Below, in pieces: positions 34,700 through 45,400 of a stretch of DNA of 52,223 nucleotides. A model generated the notes under the pieces. It searched no databases, had not been told where the DNA came from, and worked only from the letters and a program-made list of their open reading frames with translations. The stretch's first letter is position 1. Each line of letters starts with the position of its first letter. Where the stretch lies: positions 1 through 52,223 of the forward strand of contig JAGIBJ010000057.1 of the NCBI GenBank assembly GCA_017744415.1, written 5' to 3'. The DNA comes from Solirubrobacteraceae bacterium. GTDB lineage: Bacteria; Actinomycetota; Thermoleophilia; Solirubrobacterales; Solirubrobacteraceae. The position numbers and the translations under genes were made by a program.

Positions 34700-37600
34700 A
34701 TGAACACCTACCTGCCTCGCCCCCGCAGCATCGCTGCGGTCCCGCTTGCCGCCCTGCTCGCAGTGCTCGCAGCCATGCTCCTCGCCGTCGCCCCGGCAGG
34801 AGCTGCGCCGGCCAAGATCAGCAAGGTGTTCGGTGGTCCGGTCGCCTCCAGCAACGACTGCTCCCCGGACGGCACCGCCAACAAGACCGACGCCTCGGAG
34901 TTCACCGACTTCTGCGTCGCCTTCCGTGCGACGAACGACGAGGGCCCGGCGGGCGTCGACCTCAAGAGCCAGGTGGTCGACACGCCGCAGGGCTTCGCCG
35001 GTATCGCCGACGCCTTCCCTCAGTGCACCGACGCGCAGTTCGCGAAGTCGTCCGAGAACGACGCAGGCTGCGCCGGCAACACGCAGATGGGTCAGGTGAC
35101 GGCTGCCATCCGCGCGCGCCTCTCCGACGGCACCGCTGCCAACCCGCTCGTCACCGTGCCGCTCGGCAGCGCCTACGACGGCAGCACCAAGACCGTCTCG
35201 CTCACGCCCACCGGCGCCGTCTACAACCTCACCCACAGCGAGAACGAGGTGGCGCGCCTCGGCATCGATCTGCGGCCGGTCGCCGCCGGCTTCATCGATC
35301 AGCCGAACGTGAAGATCATCGTGCGCGTCACGCTGCGTCCGAGCCCCGACGTCGGCCTCCGCTCGATCATCGACGACATGCCGAACTCGGCGCACGTGAA
35401 GGTGTCGATCCCGCCGCTCGTGAACGTCGATGAGGTCGACCCTCTCGCGGTCGACGACTTCAACCTCCTGTTCTGGGGCCCGCAGCGCGGCTCGATGCCG
35501 CGCGGCTTCGCCTTCATGGGCGCGGATTGCTCGAACACGCAGGAGACGAAGATCAACGCGACCGCCTACAACGGCTCGACCACGAGCGGCGCGTCGAAGA
35601 CCTACAAGCTCACCGACTGCGACGACCCAAAGATCCAGTTCAAGCCCGGCGTCGCGTTCAGCACGGCGGAGAACCGGCCCGACGTGACGACCGAGACCAC
35701 CGTGCGGGTCACGTTCGGCGACTCGGATGACGCCGGCTACCAGGTGGCCGGCCCGAAGAAGACCGTCGTGGTGCTTCCCGGCGGCCTCAGCTTCTCCGGC
35801 CAGATCGCCAGCGGCGCGAACGGGCTCCCGCTCTGCACCCCCGAGCAGTACGGCCAGTACCGCGCGGAGGCGAGCAATTGCCCGGCGGCCACCGCCGTCG
35901 GCACGGTCTCCTTCAAGAGCCCGGTGCAGACGCGTCTGCTCACCGGCAACGTCTACCTCGGCTCGCAGCCCGCCGCCGGCGAACTTCCGGACATCTACAT
36001 CGAGGCGCAGGAGGGCCCGGCCGCCGATGCACCGCGCGTGAAACTCGTCGGCAAGCTCACGGTCGACGACCAGAACCGCATCGTCACCACGCTCGACGAC
36101 CTCCCCGAGGTGCCCGTCACCGAGTTCAAGCTCACGTTCCGCGGCGGCGATCAGGCCGCCGTGGTTACCCCGCCGACGTGCGGCACGACGCAGGGTGCGC
36201 TCGCGGCCTACGCGTTCAACAAGCCCGGATCGGCGAGCAATAAGACGGCCGACTACAAGGTCGACAGCGACTGCGATGCCGTGGGCGCCAAGAGCGCCGC
36301 GCTCGCCTTCGTTGGTGCCAACCCGAATGCGGGCCAGTACGGCGCCTTCACGACGACGATCAACCGGCCGGATCGCAGCGCGCGGCTGAGCCGCGCCGTC
36401 GTGAACCTGCCGCCCGGTGAGGTCGCGAACCTGAAGGGCGTGCCCGAGTGCCTGCAGGCCGATGCCGCGCAGAGCAAGTGCCCGGCCAGCTCGCTCGTCG
36501 GCACCGTCACGAGCCTCGCCGGCGTCGGGCCGGCGCCGTACCGCGCGACGGGCCAGGTCTACCTCACCAACCGTTCCGAGGGCGCGGCTGCCGGTGTGTC
36601 CCTCCACGTGCCCGTGAAGTTCGGCGAGGTGTACCTCGGCGATCTCAACGTGCCCGGCCGCATCGAGATCCGCGAAGACCTCGGTCTGCGCTTCAGCGCT
36701 GACATTCCCGAGCGCTTCAAGGGCATCCCGCTCAACATCCGCGAGTTCTCAGTGAGCCTTGACCGCAAGGACTTCGGGCTCAACCCGACGAGCTGCGCGC
36801 CGCTCTCGACCACCTCGCAGGTGACGTCCGGCGGCACCGTGCTCGACCTCACCGCGGGCTACCAGGTGAGTGCGTGCGACAAGCTGAGGTTCGAGCCGAA
36901 GCTCGACGCCGCGGTGCTCGGCCAGACCGGCAACAAGGGCCGCCCGACGATCCAGGTGCGCATCGAGAACCCGGCTCTCACCGGCAACCTCAAGCAGACC
37001 ACCGTCACGCTGCCGAAGGGCGTCGGCGTGGATCTCACGCAGATCCCGCGCTCGTGCCCGCAGGAGACGTTCGCCGCCGGAGCCTGCCCTGACAACGCCC
37101 GCATCGGCACGCTCGACGGCTCCCTCTCGATCGCCGACGACAAGCTCGGCGGCTACATGTACCTGCTCAAGCCCGTCAAGGGCAAGGTGCTCCCGGGCGT
37201 GGGCCTGCAGTTCACGGGTCGTTTCGCCGGCCGGGTGGTCGGCAGCACGGCCGTCGACCCGAAGACCGGCCAGCTCGTCACCGACTTCCCGACGGTGCCC
37301 GACCTGCCGCTCACGACGCTCCAGATCAACATCGCTGGCGGCACCGGCGGCCCTGTGATCGCGACGGAGGAGCTGTGCAAGACGAGCAGCGTGCAGTTCA
37401 ACGGCGCGTTCGCTGCGCACTCCGGACAGACGGCAACGCGCACGGTGAAGACGAAGTGCGGCCAGCCGCTCGCGGCCAACAGCGCGAAGATCAGTGGCCG
37501 CGTCAGCAATCTCCGCAAGGGCAAGCCGGTCCTGCGCATGGCCGTCACGGCGCCGACGAAGATCACGAAGATCGAGTTCACGCTCCCGAGCGGCTGGGCG

Positions 37601-37879
37601 CTCGCGTCGCAGAAGAAGGGCCGCAAGGCATCCACCTACATCAAGGTCGACCGCCTCTCCGTGAAGAAGTCCGCGACCGTCAAGCGCCTCAGCGCGCGGA
37701 AGGTGCGGATCACGATGCCCAAGGGTGGATCCACCAAGTTCCACTTCCTCTCGCGCACCGGGACGATCTCGGTGAAGAGCTCCAAGGCCCGCAAGACGAA
37801 GTCCAAGCTCACGTTCAGCGCGAAGGTCACGGCCGAAGGCCAGACCTACACCGTGCCGTTCAAGTTCACGCCACGCTGA
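34700..37879 (+). CDS. large secreted Cys-module protein, paralog 3 of 5
   Basis: A 1059-residue secreted protein. The signal peptide (1-34) ends APAGAAP; the mature N-terminus KISKVFGGPVASSNDC matches paralogs 4 and 5. Four beta-rich modules are seen, opening near residues 40, 320, 545 and 745. Each has the Cys pair, VYL strand and closing Cys (for example CTPEQ...CPAAT, CLQAD...CPASS, CPQET...CPDNA). Modules 2-4 show FRGGD/AGG...P..C near their ends. The basic C-terminal domain (about 945-1059) is rich in Lys and Ser (SSKARKTKSKLTFSAKV). The ATG follows GGAGAACG. Paralog 4 starts 61 bases after its stop. Function unknown; a surface or released structural protein is likely. Confidence 0.78.
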   Translation: MNTYLPRPRSIAAVPLAALLAVLAAMLLAVAPAGAAPAKISKVFGGPVASSNDCSPDGTANKTDASEFTDFCVAFRATNDEGPAGVDLKSQVVDTPQGFAGIADAFPQCTDAQFAKSSENDAGCAGNTQMGQVTAAIRARLSDGTAANPLVTVPLGSAYDGSTKTVSLTPTGAVYNLTHSENEVARLGIDLRPVAAGFIDQPNVKIIVRVTLRPSPDVGLRSIIDDMPNSAHVKVSIPPLVNVDEVDPLAVDDFNLLFWGPQRGSMPRGFAFMGADCSNTQETKINATAYNGSTTSGASKTYKLTDCDDPKIQFKPGVAFSTAENRPDVTTETTVRVTFGDSDDAGYQVAGPKKTVVVLPGGLSFSGQIASGANGLPLCTPEQYGQYRAEASNCPAATAVGTVSFKSPVQTRLLTGNVYLGSQPAAGELPDIYIEAQEGPAADAPRVKLVGKLTVDDQNRIVTTLDDLPEVPVTEFKLTFRGGDQAAVVTPPTCGTTQGALAAYAFNKPGSASNKTADYKVDSDCDAVGAKSAALAFVGANPNAGQYGAFTTTINRPDRSARLSRAVVNLPPGEVANLKGVPECLQADAAQSKCPASSLVGTVTSLAGVGPAPYRATGQVYLTNRSEGAAAGVSLHVPVKFGEVYLGDLNVPGRIEIREDLGLRFSADIPERFKGIPLNIREFSVSLDRKDFGLNPTSCAPLSTTSQVTSGGTVLDLTAGYQVSACDKLRFEPKLDAAVLGQTGNKGRPTIQVRIENPALTGNLKQTTVTLPKGVGVDLTQIPRSCPQETFAAGACPDNARIGTLDGSLSIADDKLGGYMYLLKPVKGKVLPGVGLQFTGRFAGRVVGSTAVDPKTGQLVTDFPTVPDLPLTTLQINIAGGTGGPVIATEELCKTSSVQFNGAFAAHSGQTATRTVKTKCGQPLAANSAKISGRVSNLRKGKPVLRMAVTAPTKITKIEFTLPSGWALASQKKGRKASTYIKVDRLSVKKSATVKRLSARKVRITMPKGGSTKFHFLSRTGTISVKSSKARKTKSKLTFSAKVTAEGQTYTVPFKFTPR

Positions 37880-37940
37880 TCCCTGACATAGGGTGCGACG
37901 TGTCCGCTGCGCCGCGCCCTCCATCGACCATCGGAGTCCG

Positions 37941-40900
37941 ATGTCTCTGTCCCGCTCGCGGGCGACCCACCCGTGGGCCGTCGCGCTCACGTCCGCCGTC
38001 CTGATCCTCCTCGCGCTCGTCCTCCCGGCCAGCGGGCGCGCGGCGGTCCCGATCACCGGCTTCTACGCCGGTCCGGTCACGGCCGACTCCGACTGCTACT
38101 ACACGGGCCAGCTGATGACCGCCTCCACCCAGGCGGGCAGCCGCCCGGACTACTGCGTGGCGTTCGCGCTCGATACGCCCGCCGATGACGACCTCAAGGG
38201 CCAGGTGGTCGACACGCCTCTCGGCTTCGCCGGCGACACGACCGGCCGGCCGCAATGCACGGCGGCCCAGTTTGGTGCGGACAACTCCAACAACGTCACG
38301 TGCCCGGCCGCGGCCCAGATCGGTGACGCCTACACCGACCTCACGGTCGACACGAACGCCGGCACCGACCTCGAGCTCGAGGGCGTGCCCGGCCGGGCGT
38401 TCAACCTCGTGCCGGGTGACGACGAGCTCGCGCTGATCGGTCTCGTGCTCGATCCCCCCACCCAGCCGCACGTGAAGATCCTTATCCGGATCACGCTGCG
38501 CCCGGCCCCGGACGTCGGCCTGCGCGCCGTGATCGACGACATCCCGCGCGAGGTCTGCCTCACCTACGCGAGCGTGTTCGCCTGCGACCACGCGATCGCG
38601 CTGCACACCTTCGCGCTGCGCTTCTGGGGCTCGAACGTCGACCATCCCTCGATGCCGGCGCCGTTCGCATTGCTCGGCTCGGACTGCACGAGCCCGCAGG
38701 TGACCAAGCTCTCCGCCACCTCCTACGCCGGTGGCACCGCGAGCGCCGACGCCAGCTACCAGCTCACCGAGTGCGACCGCACCCCGTTCGCGCCGACGCT
38801 GTCGGTGACGACCGCCGAGCCGCGCGCGGACGTGCCGACCGAGGCGACGATGAAGGTCGGGTTCGGCGCGGGCACGCCGACGAACATCGCGTCGCCGCCG
38901 AAGACGACCGTCGTCACGCTGCCGGCCGGGCTCACGCTCGCCGCGCAGGTGGCGAGCGGTGCCGACGGCCTGCCCGTATGCTCGTCGGCGGACTTCGGCC
39001 CGACGACCACGGCTGCTGCGACGTGCCCTGCGGCTTCCGCCATCGGCACCGTGTCGATCAAGTCGCCGCTGGTCGATCGCACGCTCACCGGCAAGGCCTA
39101 CGTGGGGCAGCAGCCTGCGGCCGGGTCGCTGCCGCGTCTCTACCTCGAGGCCGCCGTCTCGGCATCGGCCGACGCGCCGCGCGTGAAGCTCGTGGGGACG
39201 CTCAGCACCGACGACCAGCATCGCCTCGTCGCCACGCTCGACGACCTCCCGCAGGTGCCAACGTCCGAAGTGGCGATCACTTTCCGCGGCGGCAACAACG
39301 CGCCGCTCGTCACGCCGACCACGTGCGGCACGTGGGACGGCTCGATCGCCGGCACGCCATGGAACGGCAACGCGGCCGTGACGGCCTCGGCGCCCTACTC
39401 GATCGCCGAGGACTGTGGGCTCTTGTACACCTTCGGCGGCTCGGTGGCGTTCGGCAGCACCACGCCCACGGCGCTCGGCACGGGCACGTTCGTCACGAGC
39501 CTCTCGCGCCCCGATCGCTCGCAGCGCTGGCGTCGGGTGTCGGTCGATCTGCCGTCGGGTCAGGTGGCCAACCTCAAGGGCGTGCCGGAGTGCTCGCAGG
39601 AGGCTGCGCTCGCGGGCACCTGCGACGAGTCGACGCGCGTCGGTTCCGTCACCGCACTCTCGGGCGTCGGTCCTGAGCCGTACAAGATCACCGGCGCGGC
39701 CTACCTCACGGCGCGCCCGGCGGGCGCCGTCGCTGGCCTCGCGATCCATACGGCCGTGAAGATCGGCGACATCGACCTCGGCTCGCTCGACGTGCTCGCG
39801 CGCATCGAGATCCGCGAAGACCTCGGGCTGCGGATCGTCGCCGACGTGCCGCTCACGTTCAAGGGGCTCCCGCTCGATCTGCGTGGGCTCGATGTGGCGC
39901 TCGATCGCCCAGGCTTCCCGCTCAACCCGTCGTCGTGCGAACCGCTCTCCGGCTCGGCCACGTTCTACGGCGAGCAGAGCGGCCAGGCGCAGGGCTTCGG
40001 CGCCTACCAGGTGAGTGGGTGCGGAGCGATCCCGTTCGCACCGACCCTCGACGCCGCCGTCACCGGCGAGACGAAGAGCAAGGGCCGCCCGACGATCACG
40101 ATGCAGATCAGCAACGCGGCCGGCTCGGCGGCGCTGAAATCGACCGCGGTCACCCTGCCGCTCGGCGTGGGCGTCGACCTCGTCCAGATCCCGCGCGCCT
40201 GCCCGCAAGACACGTTCCGCGCCGGTGGATGCCCCGAGAACGCCCGCATCGGCACGCTCGGCGGCAACCTCTCGATCGCCGACGAGGCCCTCACCGGTTA
40301 CGTCTACCTGCTCAAGCCAGCTGCGGGCAGCGTGCTGCCGGGGCTCGGCCTGCAGTTCGAGGGTCGGTTCGCCGGGCGCGTGGTGGGCAGCAACGCGGTC
40401 GACAGCAAGAGCGGCCGGATCGTCGCACGCTTCCCGTCGATCCCGGATCTGCCGCTCACGAGCCTGCGCATCCAGATCAACGGCGGTACCGGGGGCCCGC
40501 TGATCGCCACCGACGAGCTGTGCACCTCTGCGGTGGCCGTCGACGCCAGCTTCGGCGGCCAGAACGGCGCGTCGGTGGTGCGCAACCAGAGCACCGTCTG
40601 CGGCGCTGCGCTCGGCTCCCGGATCCCCAAGTTCAGCGTCGCGATGAGCGGCCTGCGCAAGGGCAGGCCGTCGCTGCGCCTCAAGACCGGCGCCGGCGTC
40701 ACCCGCGCCATCTCGCGCGTGGATCTCACGCTCCCGAGCGGCTGGAGCCTGCGCTCCCAGAAGGGCATCTCGGATTCGCGCTACGCAAAGCTCTCCAAGC
40801 TCTCGGCGAAGGGTTCGACCGACGTGAAGCGCCTCTCCTCGCGCAAGCTGCGCCTCACCATGCCGAGCGCCGGCAGCACGTCGTTCTACCTCCTCACCCG

Positions 40901-41027
40901 CTCGCGCACGATCAGCGTGAGCAAGAGCGCCGACCGCAAGACGAAGGACAACGTCGTCGTCACGGCCCGGATCACGTTCAAGGACGGCGGCACCGTGAGC
41001 GTGCCCGTGGCGGTGAAGCCGAAGTAG
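37941..41027 (+). CDS. large secreted Cys-module protein, paralog 4 of 5
   Basis: A 1028-residue secreted protein. The signal peptide (1-37) ends ASGRAAV; the mature start is PITGFYAGPV. Its four-module layout is the same as paralog 3, and long stretches are near-identical in wording (ARIEIREDLGLR, GRPTI, CPENARIGTLGGNLSIADE, YVYLLKP, GRFAGRVVGS), so it is the closest relative of paralog 3 here. The C-terminal domain is basic (SKSADRKTKDN). The ATG at 37941 follows CGGAGTCCG. No terminator is visible between 37879 and 37941, so cotranscription with paralog 3 is likely; no CRP-like site is seen upstream. Function unknown. Confidence 0.78.
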   Translation: MSLSRSRATHPWAVALTSAVLILLALVLPASGRAAVPITGFYAGPVTADSDCYYTGQLMTASTQAGSRPDYCVAFALDTPADDDLKGQVVDTPLGFAGDTTGRPQCTAAQFGADNSNNVTCPAAAQIGDAYTDLTVDTNAGTDLELEGVPGRAFNLVPGDDELALIGLVLDPPTQPHVKILIRITLRPAPDVGLRAVIDDIPREVCLTYASVFACDHAIALHTFALRFWGSNVDHPSMPAPFALLGSDCTSPQVTKLSATSYAGGTASADASYQLTECDRTPFAPTLSVTTAEPRADVPTEATMKVGFGAGTPTNIASPPKTTVVTLPAGLTLAAQVASGADGLPVCSSADFGPTTTAAATCPAASAIGTVSIKSPLVDRTLTGKAYVGQQPAAGSLPRLYLEAAVSASADAPRVKLVGTLSTDDQHRLVATLDDLPQVPTSEVAITFRGGNNAPLVTPTTCGTWDGSIAGTPWNGNAAVTASAPYSIAEDCGLLYTFGGSVAFGSTTPTALGTGTFVTSLSRPDRSQRWRRVSVDLPSGQVANLKGVPECSQEAALAGTCDESTRVGSVTALSGVGPEPYKITGAAYLTARPAGAVAGLAIHTAVKIGDIDLGSLDVLARIEIREDLGLRIVADVPLTFKGLPLDLRGLDVALDRPGFPLNPSSCEPLSGSATFYGEQSGQAQGFGAYQVSGCGAIPFAPTLDAAVTGETKSKGRPTITMQISNAAGSAALKSTAVTLPLGVGVDLVQIPRACPQDTFRAGGCPENARIGTLGGNLSIADEALTGYVYLLKPAAGSVLPGLGLQFEGRFAGRVVGSNAVDSKSGRIVARFPSIPDLPLTSLRIQINGGTGGPLIATDELCTSAVAVDASFGGQNGASVVRNQSTVCGAALGSRIPKFSVAMSGLRKGRPSLRLKTGAGVTRAISRVDLTLPSGWSLRSQKGISDSRYAKLSKLSAKGSTDVKRLSSRKLRLTMPSAGSTSFYLLTRSRTISVSKSADRKTKDNVVVTARITFKDGGTVSVPVAVKPK

Positions 41028-41039
41028 CCGGTCGACGCG

Positions 41040-42266
41040 TTAGCCCGCGGCCACGGCCGTCGCCAGCGCGGCGGCCAGATCGCCGCGGGGCGCGACGCTC
41101 ACGCTGCTGAGCCCGAGCCAGCCCGCCATGCGGGCGAGCTCGGCCGCCAGCGCCTCGGGGAGCTCCGGCGGGGCGCCGGGCTCGGCGTGGGCCGCTTGCA
41201 CGAGCAGGCGGCCGCCAGCGCGGTCGGCTTTGAGATCCACGCGCGCGACGAGCTCGTCGCCGAGCAGGAACGGCAGCACGTAGTAGCCGTGCAGGCGCTT
41301 GGGCTCGGGGACGTACAGCTCGATGCGGAAGCGGAAGCCGAAGACACGCTCGGTGCGGGGGCGCTCCCAGATGAGGGAGTCGAACGGGCCGATGAGGGCG
41401 CGGGCGTCGATCGCGCGGGGGATGCGGGCGCCGGGTGAGAGGAAGGCCGGCTTGTCCCAGCCGTCGACTTCGATCGGGAGCAGGTCGCCGGCCTCCACCA
41501 GCTCCGGGATCCGCAGCTTCGCGTCGGCAGCCGGGAGGCGGTGGTATTCGCGTAGGTCGAGGGCGGTGGCGACGCCGAGGGCGCGGGCGGCGATGCGCAG
41601 GAGCTCGCGCTGCGCCTCTTCGGCCGACGGCGCGGGGGCGGCGAAGACGGCCCGCGGAAGCACGCGCTCGGGCAGGTCGTAGCGGCGCTCGAATCGCACG
41701 CGCCGAGCGCTCGTGAGGCGCCCGCTCCAGAAGAGGTACTCGACGCCGCGTTTCACGTCGCTCCAGTCCCACCACGTGCCCTTTGGCCCTCGGGGAGCGT
41801 CGAGGTGGCCGAGCTGGGACGCGGCGAGCGGCCCGCGGTCGGCGATCTCCGCGACGATCGCGTCAAGCAGTTCCGGGCGATCCTCAGCGATGCGGCGCAT
41901 GCCGCCCCAGGCATCGCCGTGGGCGCGATCCATGCGCCACTGGAGGAGTGGCCAGCGCTCCACCGGCAGCAGCGAGGCCTCGTGCCCCCAGTACTCGAAC
42001 AGCCGCCGCGGGGCGTAGGCGGAGAGGCGATCGAGGATCGTCGTGTCGTACGGCCCCAGGCGGCTGAACGCGGGGAGGTAGTGCGCGCGCTGGAGCACGT
42101 TCACCGAGTCGATCTGCAGCAGCCCGACCCGATCGAGCACCCGCGAGCGCAGCGCCCGGGCGTCGGGCGCACGGCCGGCGGCGAGCGGCGGCTGGCCGAA
42201 TCCCTGGGCCGCCAGCGCGATGCGCCGCGCCTGCGCGGCCGAGATCCGCTCGCGTCGGGCCGCCAT
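41040..42266 (-). CDS. YcaQ-like DNA glycosylase (AlkZ/YcaQ superfamily, winged-helix)
   Basis: A 408-residue cytoplasmic protein of the HTH_42/YcaQ family. The catalytic motif Q51-I-D53 sits in GLLQIDSVNVLQRAHYLPAFSRLG. QxD is the motif of the YcaQ (AlkZ-like) branch, whereas AlkZ proper has QxQ. YcaQ unhooks interstrand crosslinks and removes alkylated purines. Further family segments: FEYWGHEASLLP, GTWWDWSDVKRGVEYLFWSGRL and GPFDSLIWERPRTERVFGF. It starts at ATG 42266 (GTG 42275 is possible). It lies on the opposite strand between paralogs 4 and 5 and has no obvious link to them. Its stop is only 12 bases from that of paralog 4. Confidence 0.85.
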   Translation of the reverse strand: MAARRERISAAQARRIALAAQGFGQPPLAAGRAPDARALRSRVLDRVGLLQIDSVNVLQRAHYLPAFSRLGPYDTTILDRLSAYAPRRLFEYWGHEASLLPVERWPLLQWRMDRAHGDAWGGMRRIAEDRPELLDAIVAEIADRGPLAASQLGHLDAPRGPKGTWWDWSDVKRGVEYLFWSGRLTSARRVRFERRYDLPERVLPRAVFAAPAPSAEEAQRELLRIAARALGVATALDLREYHRLPAADAKLRIPELVEAGDLLPIEVDGWDKPAFLSPGARIPRAIDARALIGPFDSLIWERPRTERVFGFRFRIELYVPEPKRLHGYYVLPFLLGDELVARVDLKADRAGGRLLVQAAHAEPGAPPELPEALAAELARMAGWLGLSSVSVAPRGDLAAALATAVAAG

Positions 42267-42387
42267 GCCCGCCACGCTAGCGCGCTCGCGGTCGCGGCCG
42301 GGACGCGCTCCTGACAGGACGTTGGCGGGAATCGTCCGCCGATCTGCGCCAGTCCGGTGCGTTGATCGGTGGTTCGACCTTCGGTAC

Positions 42388-42403
42388 CGTGTCAGTGGTC
42401 ACA
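42388..42403. promoter_or_regulatory. CRP-like palindrome upstream of paralog 5
   Basis: CGTGT-CAGTGG-TCACA, 40 bases before the ATG at 42444. It is the third instance of GTGT-N6-TCAC ahead of this gene family. Confidence 0.45.
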
Positions 42404-42443
42404 GCGCGCACCTGTCCCACCGCGCGCACCGTCCGGAGTCCCC

Positions 42444-45400
42444 ATGATCGGTACCGTCCCCCGCCGTCGTCCGCGGCACCAGGGCCGTCGCGCGTTCGCG
42501 ATGGCGCACGGCGCTCTTGCGACGGTGATCGCTGCCGCGATGCTGGCCGTGCTCGCGCCAGCGGCGGCGCAGGCCGGGAACCCGATCACGCGCCTCGCCG
42601 CCGGCCCGATCGCCGCGACCACGCACTGCAACCCCAACCTCACCGCGGAGCAGTACGTCACCACCGCCGGTGCCCGCACCGACTACTGCATGGCGTACTA
42701 CATGGACGGCGGCAACCCGGAGACGGGCGACGACACCTACAAGACGACCGTCGACAACCCCGAGGGCTTCCTCGCCACCTCAGACACGTCGCCGCAGTGC
42801 AAGCTCGTCGACTTCGCCCCCGAGCGCGCCGACGCCGCCCGCTGCGATCCGAGCATGCAGACCGGCAGCGGTGAGGCACGCGTGCGCGTGGTGGTCGCCG
42901 GCCTGACGATCCAGCAGACCGTCCCCGTGAAGATGTGGAATCTCGAGCACGCGCCGGATGCCGTCGCGGGCGTCGGCCTGGAGCTCGCCCCGAACCTCGG
43001 CGGCATCGACCTCGACCACACCAAGCTCGTCAGCTACACCAACCTGCGCCCCAACCCGAACGTCGGCCTGCGCACGACGATCGAGGGGATGCCCCGCACC
43101 ACGACGATCGCCGGCATCAAGGCGCCGATCGCGATCGACGGCTTCTTCCTGCGGTTCTGGGGCAGCAAGACGGATCACCCGACGCTCCCGCAGAGCTTCG
43201 CCCTGCTCGGCTCGGACTGCACGAAGGACCAGGTCACGACGCTCACGACGACGAGCTACAGCGGCGACACCCAGTCGGCCTCCGCCAAGTACCGCCTGAC
43301 CGACTGCGCCAACGTGCCCTTCGGCATCAAGGCCACCGTCGAGACCACCGAGCGCCGCCCCGACGTGCCGACCGGCACGAAGGTGACCGTCAGCGTTGAT
43401 CAAAACTTCGAGCCGCGCGTCACCAGCAACCTGAAGTCGACCACGCTCACGATGCCGGCGGGCCTCGAGCTCGGCGCGCAGGTGGCCAGCGGCGATCCCT
43501 TGGAGCTTTGTACCGACGAGCAGTTCAAGTGGGATTCGACGGAGCCCGTCGGTTGCCCCGCCGGCTCGCGCGTCGCCGACGTGGACATCGTCTCCCCGCT
43601 GCAGGCCAATCCGTTCAAGGGCGCCGGCTACCTCGGCGTGCAGAAGGCCCCGGGAGACCTCCCCCAGGTGTTCATCGTCGGCGAGTTCAACAGCTCCCCG
43701 GGCGCCCCGCGCGTGAAGCTCAAGGGCCAGCTCGCGATCGACGACCAGGGCCGCCTCACGACGACGCTCTCCGATCTGCCGCAGGTGCTGTTCGAGAAGT
43801 TCAGCCTCACGTTCCGCGGTGGCGATCACGCGCCGATGCAGACGCCCCGCCAGTGCGGCACCACCGAGGGCCAGCTCGTCGCGACGCCGAGCAACGGCAA
43901 CGCGCCGGTGATCCAGGCGCTTCCGCTCACGATCGACCAGGACTGCATCGATCCGAACGCGTTCAGCCCGACGATGTCGATCACCTCGAGCAATCCGGTG
44001 GCCGGCGGCCGCGGCGTGACCACGGTGAAGGTGGAGCGGCCCGACCGCCAGGCGCGCTTCTCGAAGATGGTCGTGAACCTGCCCCAGGGCATCCTCTCCG
44101 ACCTCAAGCTCGCGACCGAGTGCCCGCAGGCCGACGGCGATGCCGGCAATTGCCCCGCCTCGAGCCGCATCGGCACGATGACCGCCCTCTCCGGCGTCGG
44201 CCCGGCGCCCTACACCGTGAAGGGCGATGTGTACCTCCGCGAGCGCGATCCCGGCTCCGTCGCGAGCCTGCTGATCAGCGCGCCCGTGCGCTTCGGGCCC
44301 GTCGACCTCGGCCGCCTCAATCTCCCCGCGCGCATCGAGCTGCGCCCGGAGGACCTCGGCCTGCGCCTCTACTCCGACGTCCCGCAGCGCTTCAAGGGCT
44401 TGCCCCTGAGCCTGCGCTCCTTCCAAGTCGATCTCGACCGTCCCGACTTCGCGATGAACCCGACGAACTGCGACCCGCTCTCCTCGTCGTCGCTGTTCAC
44501 GTCCGACACCGGCGCGACGGCGAACGTCGCCGGCAGCTTCCAGGTGAGCGGCTGCGAAGCGCTCGGCTTCGACCCCAAGCTCGCGTTCAAGCTCAGCGGT
44601 CAGATGGGCGACGGCGACAAGCCCGGCATCGACGTCACCGTCTCGCTGCCTGGGACGCGTGGCTCGAACATCAAGACGACCTCGGTGCTGATGCCGCCCG
44701 GACTGTCGGCGGATCTCAAGCAGGTGCCGCGCGCCTGCCCGCAGGCCAACTGGGACGCCGGAACCTGCGCCCCCACCGCCGTGATCGGCACCGTCGAAGG
44801 CCGCCTCGCGATCACCGACGAGCAGCTCACCGGCACGCTCAGCATGGTGAAGATCGAGGGCCGCACGCTGCCGTCGATCGGCATGCAGTTCACCGGCCGC
44901 TTCGCGAGCAAGCTCCTCGGCGGGATCGCGATCGACAAGGCGACGGGCCAACTCGTCACGCAGTTCCAGAACGTCCCCGACGTGCCGCTCGTCGAGCTCG
45001 CGCTCCACCTCGGCGGCGGCCCCGACGCTCCGCTCTTCTCCACCGCCGACCTCTGCCAGCAGACGCCGAAGATGGTCGGCACGTTCCTCGGCCAGTCCGG
45101 CGCGACCGCCACCCGCACGGTCACGGCGCCCTGCTCGGCCGCCTACGCCACCTACGCCAGGCCCCGCATCACCAAGAAGGGCTCGCTGCGCAACGGGCTC
45201 ACGCTCAAGGTCTCGCCGCCTGCCGCGCAGAAGCTCAGCGTCGTGCGGGTCGCGATCCCGAACGGCGTGAGCGTGAAGGGCTCGGCCCGCACGAAGGCCC
45301 GCCTCATCAAGGGCACCAAGCTCCGCCTCATCGGCACGCGCACGATCGGCGCGAGCGTGCCGAGCGCCGGCGCCAGCAGTAGCACCGTGAAGCTGCCGAA

